NCBI GenBank assembly: GCA_963849695.1
Contig: CAWKIT010000016.1
Coordinates: 1-64,000, forward strand
Direction of reading: 5' to 3'
DNA length: 64,000 nucleotides
DNA from: DASSUW01 sp963849695
GTDB taxonomy: Bacteria; Actinomycetota; Thermoleophilia; Solirubrobacterales; Solirubrobacteraceae
Shown here: positions 33,731 through 41,243 of the stretch, one piece after another
Layout of the letters: the number at the start of each line of letters is the position of its first letter
How positions within the stretch are numbered: the first letter of the stretch is position 1
Notes under the pieces: generated by a model
What the model was told of the DNA's origin: nothing
Database searches by the model: none
The model's input: the letters and a program-made list of their open reading frames with translations, nothing else
Made by a program: the position numbers and the translations under genes

Positions 33731-34909
33731 TCAGCCCGGTGCTGCGGCGGGCGTTGCGCTGGAACCATGCCGGGGCGACAGCCCGGGCGCGGGAGGGGCT
33801 TGAGCGTTACGCCCGAGCTGCCGCCGCTCGAGTGCCCACCACAGCTCGATGAGGTCGACGGGGCGCCGGAGGCTGGTGCCCGTGACCTCCTCGAACCGCC
33901 GCAGCCGGTGTCGCAGGGTGTTCGGGTGGACGTGCAGCTCCTTGGCCGTCTCCTCGATCCGCATGTCCTGCTCGAAGAAGGCACGCAGGGTGTCCTCGAG
34001 CTCGGCGCCGAGCCGGCCGAGCGCGGCGAGCGGCTCGAGGTGGCGGTCGGTGAAGGCGGCGCCGAGCGCCTCGTCGGAGAGGATCGCCGGGCGGATCGAG
34101 AGGTCGGCGAGGCCGAAGGTTCCCTCCTGCCCGAAGGCGAGCGCGGTCTGGAGCGCGCGGCTGGCCTGCGCGAAGGCGCCGGGCAGCGCCGCGAGCCGGG
34201 CGGGTGGGCCGACGCCCACCACCACGCCGGGCAGCGCGGGCGCGGATCCGGAGGAGAGGCCGACGAGATCGCGGTCGAGCGCGGTGGTCAGCACAGCAGT
34301 CAGGCGGCGCGGCGGGCCGCCGCCGCCGAGCGTCCGGGCGCGGAAGGCGACGTACTCGCGCTCGGGGTCGAGGCCGTAGCCGGCCGACTCGCGCGAGAGC
34401 TCGGTGGCGTCGATCGTCCCCAGGAGCACGGCGAGCACGAAGGCGTCGCGGCGCTGCTGCTCCTCGCGCGCGAGCTGGAGCTCGACCTCGCGATGCGCCT
34501 GACCGACCACCTCCATCACCGCGTCACCCCACAGCCACAGCGTCTCGCTGAAGGCGAGCACGCTGGTGACGCTGGTGCCGCGCTCGCGCGCCAGCTCCCC
34601 GAACCGCGACCACACGGCGGTGATCGAGATCCGGTAGGCGTGCAGGACGGCGTCGACGGTCAGGCCCTGCTCGGCCCGCTCGCGCCCGACCGCGGCCGCG
34701 CGCTCGAGCTCGTCGCGGGTCGGCGGGCGCAGATCCCTGAGCGCGGCCAGCGCGCGGCTGACGTTGCCTCGCACCGCGCCCGCCAGCGTCGACGCCGGGA
34801 GCCTGCGGAAGTCCGGCACCTCGGCGCGGATCCGGACGACGATCGCGTCGACCAGCGCGTCGAGCTCGGCCTCGATCTCCCCGACGAGCTTGCCGACGGC
34901 GTCCGGCAC
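33731..34909 (-). CDS. PucR family transcriptional regulator
   Basis: The 392-aa protein starts MPDAVGKLVGEIEAELDALV. An N-terminal helical sensor domain (RAEQGLTVDAVLHAYRISIT) leads to a GGDEF-like middle region, and the C-terminal PucR helix-turn-helix is clear: TLRAFFEQDMRIEETAKELH, then HPNTLRHRLRRFEEVTGTSL. PucR proteins regulate purine, polyol or secondary metabolism. The ligand is unknown. The gene is divergent from the methyltransferase at 35004, with only about 94 bp between starts. Confidence 0.9.
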   Translation of the reverse strand: MPDAVGKLVGEIEAELDALVDAIVVRIRAEVPDFRRLPASTLAGAVRGNVSRALAALRDLRPPTRDELERAAAVGRERAEQGLTVDAVLHAYRISITAVWSRFGELARERGTSVTSVLAFSETLWLWGDAVMEVVGQAHREVELQLAREEQQRRDAFVLAVLLGTIDATELSRESAGYGLDPEREYVAFRARTLGGGGPPRRLTAVLTTALDRDLVGLSSGSAPALPGVVVGVGPPARLAALPGAFAQASRALQTALAFGQEGTFGLADLSIRPAILSDEALGAAFTDRHLEPLAALGRLGAELEDTLRAFFEQDMRIEETAKELHVHPNTLRHRLRRFEEVTGTSLRRPVDLIELWWALERRQLGRNAQAPPAPGLSPRHGSSATPAAAPG

Positions 34910-35003
34910 GCCCCGAATCTACCGCGCTGTCGAAACGCCAGGAGGGAAGAGCGGCGGCCGCTTCGGAGTCATGTGTATAGACGAAGACCAGAGGAGGGCC
35001 ATC

Positions 35004-35690
35004 ATGGCCACCACCGTGCAGCGAGCTCCGCTCGACCCGTCCGATCCTGCCTACCGCGGCCAGGCGGTGTACACCACGCGCACCCTACGGGCCTACGACG
35101 CGGTCGTGGTCAAGCTCTCGAACTCGCTGGTCTGGCGCTGCCCGGCGCGCGACATCCTCGCCCAGTACGACCGGCACGTGTCCGCCGCGCACCTCGACGT
35201 CGGGCCGGGGACCGGCTACTACCTCGACCGCTGTCGCTTCCCCGCGGACGCTCCGGCGATCACGCTCCTCGACGCCAACCTCGACGTCCTGCGGTATGCC
35301 GCCCGCCGCCTCGAGCGCTACGGACCGGCCACGAGGGCCGCCGACGTCCTCAAGCCGATCGACCTCGAGCCGGCGTCATTCCGATCCGTCGCCCTGAGCT
35401 ACGTGCTCCACTGCCTGCCCGGATCCCTCGCCGCCAAGGCCGCCGCGTTCGACAACGTGATCCGGCTGCTCGTTCCGGGCGGCGTGGTATTCGGGACGAC
35501 GATCCTCGGCACCGGCGTCGAGCACACCCGGCTCGCGCGCACGCTCATGCACGCCTACAACCGCAAGGGCATCTTCTCGAACCTCGACGACGACCGGAGC
35601 GCGTTGGAGCACTGCCTTGCCGATCGCTTCGATCGCTACGAGCTCGAGGTCTCCGGCAGCGTCGCGCTCTTCGCCGGTTGGATCGCGTAG
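35004..35690 (+). CDS. SAM-dependent class I methyltransferase
   Basis: I start at the ATG at 35004 behind AGAGGAGGG; an upstream ATG at 34971 lacks such a site. The 228-aa protein has motif I at HLDVGPGTGYYLDRC, motif II/III at TLLDANLDVLRYAARRLERY and motif IV at RSVALSYVLHCLPG, then GGVVFGTTILGTGVEHT. The substrate is unknown. The protein resembles the small Koc-like methyltransferases of Actinobacteria. Confidence 0.88.
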   Translation: MATTVQRAPLDPSDPAYRGQAVYTTRTLRAYDAVVVKLSNSLVWRCPARDILAQYDRHVSAAHLDVGPGTGYYLDRCRFPADAPAITLLDANLDVLRYAARRLERYGPATRAADVLKPIDLEPASFRSVALSYVLHCLPGSLAAKAAAFDNVIRLLVPGGVVFGTTILGTGVEHTRLARTLMHAYNRKGIFSNLDDDRSALEHCLADRFDRYELEVSGSVALFAGWIA

Positions 35691-35700
35691 GCGACGCAGA

Positions 35701-36567
35701 TCACGCCGTGGCGGTGCGGCCATGCCCCGCGGGGATCAGCAACGCGGCGGCGGCGACCAGCGCGAAGGCGGCGATCTGGACGATCAGCAGCACGGTCTCG
35801 CCGGACAGGGCGTCGCCGAAGACGAGGATGCCGCCGAGGATGCAGGTGACGTTGGCGGCGGTCGACGTGCAGGCGATCACCGGCACCGCCTCGCCGGCCT
35901 GGAAGCCGCGGGCGGAGGCGAGGAAGGCGAGGACGGAGCCGGCGGCGGCGACGGTCAGCCACGGCGAGCCGAGGACGGCGAGCACGCCGGACCCGGCCGC
36001 GTTGGTGAGCGCCTTGACGGCCACGTCGGAGACGCCGAACAGGACGCCGGCGGCCGCGCCGAGCACGGCGCCGTGGTGATGCGACGGCGTGCCGAGCCGC
36101 GGGGCGGCGACGAGCGTGATGCCGAGCGCGAGCATCCCGGCCTCGAACGCGATCAGCATCGGCGCGGCGAACGCGCCGTGGTCGCCGCCGGGCGACGGCA
36201 GCGTGGCCACCAGCAGGAGCAGGCCGGCGGCGGTCATGCCGACGCCGATCCACTGGCGGCGCGGCACGACGCAGCCGAACAGGCGATCACCGAGGACCGC
36301 GACCACGATCACGCCGGTCGAGAGCACGGCCTGCACGATCGACAGCGGCGCCATCGCCAGCGCGGCGACGTGAAGCAGAAAGGCGCCGGCGGCGATCGCC
36401 ATCCCGGCCGCGAACCACTTCGAGCGCAGCAGCGCCCTGGCGCTGGCCAGCGGCCGCCGCATGTCGACCGTCGGCGCCGCGTTCGCGCCGCGATGCTTGC
36501 AAAGAAATGCCAGCTGCGTGATCACCGCGCACGCCAGTGCGAGCGCGATCCCCAGATTCACCGTCAA
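35701..36567 (-). CDS. DMT/EamA-type membrane transporter
   Basis: The start is the TTG at 36567, chosen because GGAGGA lies six bases upstream; the GTG at 36561 is less well placed. The 288-aa protein has about nine or ten hydrophobic segments with EamA-like features (LSIVQAVLSTGVIVVAVLGD in the first half; GVLFGVSDVAVKALTNAAGS and ILGGILVFGDALSGETVLLI in the second). Substrate unknown. Confidence 0.85.
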   Translation of the reverse strand: MTVNLGIALALACAVITQLAFLCKHRGANAAPTVDMRRPLASARALLRSKWFAAGMAIAAGAFLLHVAALAMAPLSIVQAVLSTGVIVVAVLGDRLFGCVVPRRQWIGVGMTAAGLLLLVATLPSPGGDHGAFAAPMLIAFEAGMLALGITLVAAPRLGTPSHHHGAVLGAAAGVLFGVSDVAVKALTNAAGSGVLAVLGSPWLTVAAAGSVLAFLASARGFQAGEAVPVIACTSTAANVTCILGGILVFGDALSGETVLLIVQIAAFALVAAAALLIPAGHGRTATA

Positions 36568-36641
36568 GACTGCTCCTCCGTCGCTTCGGAACCCGAGGGG
36601 AAGACTCGCGTGCGGAGGCCGCCACCGCATCGGCCGGGCGA

Positions 36642-36680
36642 CCAACGAATAGGGGCGCTCGTTGGAGATTTTCACAACGG
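36642..36680. repeat. Overlapping hairpins and 18-mer copy 2 upstream of rnhA
   Basis: CCAACGA (36642-36648) can pair with TCGTTGG (36659-36665); alternatively CGTTG (36660-36664) can pair with CAACG in the 18-mer TTGGAGATTTTCACAACG (36662-36679). The two foldings exclude each other. The block lies about 30 nt before the rnhA start. Confidence 0.6.
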
Positions 36681-36708
36681 CCGGTCCCGCCACTACCATC
36701 GCGCGCCG

Positions 36709-37179
36709 ATGGCGATCCCGGTCGAAGCGCGTGACGGCGAGGCGCTGGTGTGGACCGACGGCGCGTGCAGCGGCAACCCCGGCCCGGGCGGCTGGGCGGC
36801 GATCGTGGTCCCGCCGCACGGGGCGCAGCCGGTCGAGCTGTCGGGCGGCGCTCCGCACACGACCAACAACCGGATGGAGTACACGGCCGCGCTCGAGGGC
36901 CTGCGGACGCTGCCCGCCGGCAGCCGAGCGTGCGTGGTCACCGACTCGCTGCTGATGTTGAAGTCGATGACGATCTGGATCGGCGGCTGGAAGCGGCGCG
37001 GGTGGAAGACCGCCGGCGGCGCCCCGGTCAAGAACCAGGACCTGGTGCTCGCGCTCGAGGTAGAGATCGCGCGCCACGCCGCCGTGCGCTGGCAGTGGGT
37101 CAAGGGCCATGCGGACCACGCGCTCAACGACCGCGCCGACCTGCTGGCCGTCGCGGCCGCGCGGGCGGCGGCCGCGTAA
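36709..37179 (+). CDS. rnhA: Ribonuclease HI
   Basis: The ATG at 36709 opens a 156-aa protein with the full RNase H active site: D17 in VWTDGACSGNPGPGGWAA, E57 in NNRMEYTAALEGL, D79 in VVTDSLLMLKSM and D141 in WVKGHADHALNDRADLL. The basic handle region (WIGGWKRRGWK) is present. The enzyme removes RNA from RNA-DNA hybrids. The frame upstream of 36709 is a shadow of the permease gene. Confidence 0.95.
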   Translation: MAIPVEARDGEALVWTDGACSGNPGPGGWAAIVVPPHGAQPVELSGGAPHTTNNRMEYTAALEGLRTLPAGSRACVVTDSLLMLKSMTIWIGGWKRRGWKTAGGAPVKNQDLVLALEVEIARHAAVRWQWVKGHADHALNDRADLLAVAAARAAAA

Positions 37180-37194
37180 CGGCGGGTTCGTAGC

Positions 37195-37848
37195 ATGGGC
37201 GGCATGGCCGCCCTCACCGTCGAGATCTGGTCGGACGTCGTGTGTCCGTGGTGCTACGTCGGCAAGCGCCGGTTCGAGAAGGCGCTCGCCGCCTTCGAGC
37301 ACCGCGACGAGGTCGAGGTCGTCTGGCGCAGCTTCGAGCTCGATCCGTATGCCGCGCCTGCGCGCGAGGGCTCGCCCGCCGAGCACCTCGCGCGCAAGTA
37401 CGGCATGAGCGTCGAGCAGGCCGAGGACATGAACACGCAGATGACCGCACTGGCGGCGGGCGAGGGGCTCGAGTACCACCTCGACCGTACGCGCGGCGGC
37501 AACAGCTTCCACGCCCACCGCCTGATCCACCTTGCCGCCGAGCAGGGCAAGCAGGACGAAATGCAGGAGCGGCTCTTCAGCGCGTATTTCACCGAGGGCG
37601 AGGCGACCGGCGAGCTCGAGACCCTCGACCGGCTCGCCACCGAGCTCGGCCTCGACCCGTCGGGCCTCGACGGCAACGCCTACGCCGACGCCGTCCGCGC
37701 CGACGAGGAGCTCGCGGCGCGGATCGGCATCCGGGGCGTGCCCTACTTCGTGCTCGACCGCCGCTACGGCGTCTCGGGCGCGCAGCCCTCCGAGCTGCTG
37801 GTGCAGGCGCTCGAGAAGGGGTGGGAAGCGCGGGTCGCAGCGACCTGA
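37195..37848 (+). CDS. FrnE-like DsbA family oxidoreductase
   Basis: The 217-aa protein (ATG at 37195 or 37204) starts LTVEIWSDVVCPWCYVGKRR with the CPWC active site. It continues VVWRSFELDPYAAP, NSFHAHRLIHLAAEQGKQDE and IGIRGVPYFVLDRRYGVSGA, the cis-proline region of the FrnE subfamily. It lacks a signal peptide, so it acts in the cytoplasm as a thiol oxidoreductase or isomerase. It is the first gene of a four-gene operon joined by ATGA/CTGA overlaps. Confidence 0.92.
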   Translation: MGGMAALTVEIWSDVVCPWCYVGKRRFEKALAAFEHRDEVEVVWRSFELDPYAAPAREGSPAEHLARKYGMSVEQAEDMNTQMTALAAGEGLEYHLDRTRGGNSFHAHRLIHLAAEQGKQDEMQERLFSAYFTEGEATGELETLDRLATELGLDPSGLDGNAYADAVRADEELAARIGIRGVPYFVLDRRYGVSGAQPSELLVQALEKGWEARVAAT

Positions 37849-38837
37849 TGCTCCTCAGCGTCCTCGACCAGTCGCCCGTGCCCGAGGGCTCGACCGGCCC
37901 GCAGGCGCTGCAGAACACGCTCGACCTCGCACGGCTCGCCGACCGGCTCGGCTACCACCGCTACTGGCTCGCCGAGCACCACGGGCTGTCGCTGGCCGGC
38001 CCCGCGCCGGAGGTCCTGGCCGGCCCGGTGGCCTCTGCCACCGAGCGGATCCGAGTGGGCAGCGGCGGCGTGATGCTGCCGCACTACTCGCCATTGAAGG
38101 TGGCCGAGAGCTTCAGCCTGCTGGCGGGCCTGTATCCGGGCAGGATCGACCTGGCGCTGGGCCGCGCCTCCGGCACGGATCCGCTGACCACGTATGCGCT
38201 CCAGCGCGACCGCCGCGAGGTGGCGCCCGACGACTTCCCGCAGCAGCTCGCCGAGCTGCTCGCCCACTACGACGGCACCTTCCCGGACGACCACCCGTTC
38301 GCCAAGCTCGGCGGCTCGCTGCCCGGCAACCCCGAGCGGCCCGAGATCTGGCTGCTGGGCTCCTCCGCGCAGAGCTCGATCTGGGCCGCGCAGCTCGACC
38401 TCCCGTACGCGTTCGCCGACTTCATCAACCCGCACGGCGCCGACATCACGAGGTCCTACCGCGAGACGGCCACCGACCCGCGCACCGCGATCGGCGTGTG
38501 GGCGATCGCGGCCGACACCGACGAGGAGGCGGAGCGGCTGGCGGCCTCGATCGCGATGTCGTTCGCGATGCTCCGCCGCGGCCGGCCGATCCCGGTGCCG
38601 CCGCCCGAGAAGGCGGTCAGGTTCCTCGCCCAGCACGGCGACCCGGGCTCCGGACGCCGGCGCATCGTCGGCTCACCAGACACGGTCCGCCGCGGGATCG
38701 AGGATGCCGCCGCCGAGTACGGCGCCGACGAGGTGATCGTGGTCACGATCACGCACGACCACGGCGCCCGCCGCCGCTCGTACGAGCTGATCGCCGAGGC
38801 GTTCGGCCTCGGCCAACCCCGGGCGCGCGCGGCATGA
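37848..38837 (+). CDS. MsnO8-type LLM class flavin-dependent oxidoreductase
   Basis: The ATG at 37848 overlaps the upstream stop (ATGA). The 329-aa protein has the luciferase-like fold: VLDQSPVPEGSTGPQALQNT, YHRYWLAEHHGLSLAGPAPE and RIRVGSGGVMLPHYSPLKVA, which are diagnostic of the MsnO8 group, then FADFINPHGADITRSYRET. These enzymes use reduced FMN to oxidise small molecules. The in-frame open frame upstream is a shadow of the FrnE gene. Confidence 0.93.
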   Translation: MLLSVLDQSPVPEGSTGPQALQNTLDLARLADRLGYHRYWLAEHHGLSLAGPAPEVLAGPVASATERIRVGSGGVMLPHYSPLKVAESFSLLAGLYPGRIDLALGRASGTDPLTTYALQRDRREVAPDDFPQQLAELLAHYDGTFPDDHPFAKLGGSLPGNPERPEIWLLGSSAQSSIWAAQLDLPYAFADFINPHGADITRSYRETATDPRTAIGVWAIAADTDEEAERLAASIAMSFAMLRRGRPIPVPPPEKAVRFLAQHGDPGSGRRRIVGSPDTVRRGIEDAAAEYGADEVIVVTITHDHGARRRSYELIAEAFGLGQPRARAA

Positions 38838-40273
38838 CCGCCGCCGATCACGCTCCCCGGCAGCACTACGGCGTGACGCTCGCGCTGCTGACCGTGGCCG
38901 GGGTCTCGTTCGCGGTCATGCAGACGCTCGTCGTGCCCGCGTTGCCGTTCTTCCAGCGCGAGTTCGACACGACTGCGAGCTGGGCGACCTGGATCGCGAC
39001 CGGCTTCCTGCTCAGCTCGTCGGTGCTCACGCCGATCCTCGGCAAGCTCGGCGACAGCTACGGCAAGAAGCGCATGCTGGTGATCTCGCTCGGCATCTTC
39101 GGCGTCGCCTCGCTCGGTGCGGCGGCCGCCTGGAGCCTGCCGTCGCTGATCTTCTTCCGCGTCGTGCAGGGCGCCGGTGCGGCGGTGTTCCCGCTCAGCT
39201 TCGGGATCATCCGGGACGAGTTCCCGCCCGAGAAGATCGGGCTCGGGATCGGGACGGTCAGCTCGGTGTTCGGCGCCGGCGGCGGGATCGGGCTGGTGCT
39301 CAGCGGCGTGATCATCGAGCACCTGACGTGGCACTGGCTGTTCCTGATCGGCGCGATCCCGGTGCTGGCCTCGACCGTGCTGCTCGCCCTGTTCGTGCCC
39401 GAGTCGCCGGTCAAGTTCCCCACGAAGCCCGACTACCTCGGCGGCCTCACGCTGTCGCTCGCGCTCGCGTCGCTGCTGATCGCGATCAGCGAAGGCACGA
39501 ACTGGGGCTGGACGTCGGCCGGCGTGCTCACCCTGCTCGTCTTCGCCGCCGTGATGTTCACGCTGTGGGTCTCGGTCGAGCGGCGCGTGCCAGAGCCACT
39601 CGTCGACCTGCGGACGTTCGCCCGCCGCGAGATGGCGGCCACCAACGTCACCACGCTGCTGATGGGCTTCTCGATGTTCTCGACCTTCATCCTGCTGCCG
39701 AACTTCGTGCAGATCCCGCTCGGGCTGCCACCGGAGCTCGCGGCCCAGCTCGACTACGGCTTCAGCGCGACGCCGATCGAGGTCGGGCTGTTCTTCGTGC
39801 CGTCGTCGGTGGCGATGATGATCACCGGCCCGCTGGCGGGCGCGCTCGGGATGCGGATCGGCAACGAGCGGACGCTGCGGATCGGGATCGGCTTCCTGGT
39901 GCTGGCGCTGGTGCTGCTCGCGACCGTCCACGACGCCCCGTGGACGATCTACGCCTGGATGGTGTTCATGGGGATCGGCCTCGCCTTCAGCTTCGCCGCG
40001 CTGGGGACGCTGGTGATCCAGTACTCGCGGCCCGGCGAGACCGGCGTGGCAAGCGGGATGAACACGATCATGCGCACGATCGGGGCCGCGCTCGGCTCAC
40101 AGGTGGCGGCCGCGATCATCTCCGCCAACACGCTCCCCGGCACGGACATCCCGGTCGAGCGTGGGTTCACCATCGCCTTCACGGTCGGCGCCGTCGGCGC
40201 GATGGTCGCGCTGATCCCGACCTTCCTGCTCTCGCGCCGCGCGACGCCGCGCCCCGTGCCGGAGGCGGTCTGA
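38834..40273 (+). CDS. MFS transporter (DHA2/EmrB-like)
   Basis: The ATG at 38834 overlaps the upstream stop (ATGA). The 479-aa protein has the DHA2 pattern: ALPFFQREFDTTASWATWIA, motif A GKLGDSYGKKRMLVISLG, RVVQGAGAAVFPLSFGIIRD with the family Arg, and a second motif-A-like loop GALGMRIGNERTLRIGIGF. About 13-14 helices are visible. It is expected to export drugs or small molecules by proton antiport. The operon context links it to a flavin monooxygenase. Confidence 0.93.
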   Translation: MTAADHAPRQHYGVTLALLTVAGVSFAVMQTLVVPALPFFQREFDTTASWATWIATGFLLSSSVLTPILGKLGDSYGKKRMLVISLGIFGVASLGAAAAWSLPSLIFFRVVQGAGAAVFPLSFGIIRDEFPPEKIGLGIGTVSSVFGAGGGIGLVLSGVIIEHLTWHWLFLIGAIPVLASTVLLALFVPESPVKFPTKPDYLGGLTLSLALASLLIAISEGTNWGWTSAGVLTLLVFAAVMFTLWVSVERRVPEPLVDLRTFARREMAATNVTTLLMGFSMFSTFILLPNFVQIPLGLPPELAAQLDYGFSATPIEVGLFFVPSSVAMMITGPLAGALGMRIGNERTLRIGIGFLVLALVLLATVHDAPWTIYAWMVFMGIGLAFSFAALGTLVIQYSRPGETGVASGMNTIMRTIGAALGSQVAAAIISANTLPGTDIPVERGFTIAFTVGAVGAMVALIPTFLLSRRATPRPVPEAV

Positions 40274-40716
40274 AGCGCAGCGCCGGCATCCTCCTGCACC
40301 GCGTGCGCGACGGCGCGCGCGAGGTGCTGCTGGTGCATCCCGGCGGCCCGTTCTGGGCGAAGAAGGACGCCGGCGCGTGGTCGATCCCCAAGGGCGAGTA
40401 CGGCGACGGCGAAGAGCCGCGCGCCTGCGCGGCGCGCGAGTTCGAGGAGGAGCTCGGCACGCCGCTGCCGCCCGAGGCCGAGCTGGCCGAGCTCGGCACG
40501 GTCAAGCTGCGCAGCGGCAAGGAGATCGTGGCGTTCGGAGTGGCCGGCGACCTCGATGCCGACGCGATCCGCAGCAACAGCTTCACGCTCGAGTGGCCGC
40601 CGCGGTCGGGGCGGATGCGCGAGTTCCCGGAGGTCGACCGCGCCGGCTGGTTCGGCCTCGACGAGGCGCGCGAGAAGCTCAATCCTGCGCAGGCCGCGCT
40701 GCTCGACCGGCTGTAG
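40270..40716 (+). CDS. NUDIX hydrolase with apparent CTG start
   Basis: No ATG, GTG or TTG gives a complete N-terminus. The only start that keeps the first beta-strand (LKRSAGILLHRVRDGAREVL) is CTG at 40270, which overlaps the MFS stop in a CTGA and is preceded by GGAGG at 40261-40265. The NUDIX box is perfect: GEYGDGEEPRACAAREFEEE followed by LG. About 148 aa. These enzymes cleave nucleoside-diphosphate derivatives; the size and sequence suggest the 8-oxo-dGTP/Ap4A-like group but do not settle it. Confidence 0.85.
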   Translation: MKRSAGILLHRVRDGAREVLLVHPGGPFWAKKDAGAWSIPKGEYGDGEEPRACAAREFEEELGTPLPPEAELAELGTVKLRSGKEIVAFGVAGDLDADAIRSNSFTLEWPPRSGRMREFPEVDRAGWFGLDEAREKLNPAQAALLDRL

Positions 40717-40734
40717 TACGGGCTACCCCACCGG

Positions 40735-40758
40735 GAAGACCCGTGCCAGCCCGTCTTC
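40735..40758 (+). terminator. Small hairpin after the NUDIX gene
   Basis: GAAGAC (40735-40740) pairs with GTCTTC (40753-40758) around a 12-nt loop, 19 nt beyond the NUDIX stop. It is weak and lacks a T-run. Confidence 0.3.
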
Positions 40759-40815
40759 AGTTGGCCAGGTGGCTACATGTGACCCGGAGGCCCGGGATGG
40801 GACCTTACCCGTGCC

Positions 40816-41073
40816 ATGAACGAGACCCTCCGTGAACTCGACCACCGCCACAGCGACCGCATCGACGTCTGGCTGCTCTGGCGCGAGGACGACAACCAGG
40901 TGCTGGTGTCCGTCAACGACGAGAAGACCGGCGATCAGTTCACGATCGAGGTCCGCGAAGGCGAGCGCCCCCTGGATGTCTTCAACCATCCGTACGCCTA
41001 CGCCGCCTGGCACGGCGTCGAGATCAGCGCCGAGCCGAAGCGCCGCCTCGCCGTCAGCGACGGCATCCTTTAG
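40816..41073 (+). CDS. Small conserved-looking acidic protein
   Basis: The 85-aa product (MNETLRELDHRHSDRIDVWL) has a beta-rich core (LWREDDNQVLVSVNDEKTGD, FTIEVREGERPLDVFNHPYA) and no signal peptide. Composition is balanced and codon usage typical. It resembles short uncharacterised actinobacterial proteins that carry the DVFNHPYAYAA motif. No function assigned. Confidence 0.72.
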   Translation: MNETLRELDHRHSDRIDVWLLWREDDNQVLVSVNDEKTGDQFTIEVREGERPLDVFNHPYAYAAWHGVEISAEPKRRLAVSDGIL

Positions 41074-41108
41074 CTGATTGGTTCCGCGCCTCGTTGAGGG
41101 GCGGCGGG

Positions 41109-41136
41109 TCCGGCGAACCCCGGCTGGGAGGGAGCG
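41109..41136. repeat. Diverged copy of the interspersed 3' element
   Basis: GCGAACCCCGGCTGGGAGGG at 41114-41133 aligns with the copy that begins four bases before 29761 (GCGAACTGCGGCTGGGTGGG). It starts 42 nt beyond the stop of the gene ending at 41073, in sense orientation. Confidence 0.6.
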
Positions 41137-41185
41137 CCGCGCGCTCGCCGCTCGCCGATCCCGGTGTCAGGATCGTGCGCCTGAG

Positions 41186-41215
41186 TTGACACGACCGCCC
41201 CCCGGCTCGTATGAA
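41186..41215 (+). promoter_or_regulatory. Sigma-70-like promoter for the M14 peptidase gene
   Basis: TTGACA at 41186-41191, 18 nt, TATGAA at 41210-41215, about 29 nt before the ATG at 41244. Confidence 0.6.
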
Positions 41216-41243
41216 TGGGCCAGGTCAATCGAGGGGGCTCGTA

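Noticed and set aside
37532..40273. 913-codon frame that ends with the MFS protein
   Set aside because: The N-terminal half is an Arg/Pro/Ser-rich shadow of the FrnE and LLM genes; the real start is 38834.
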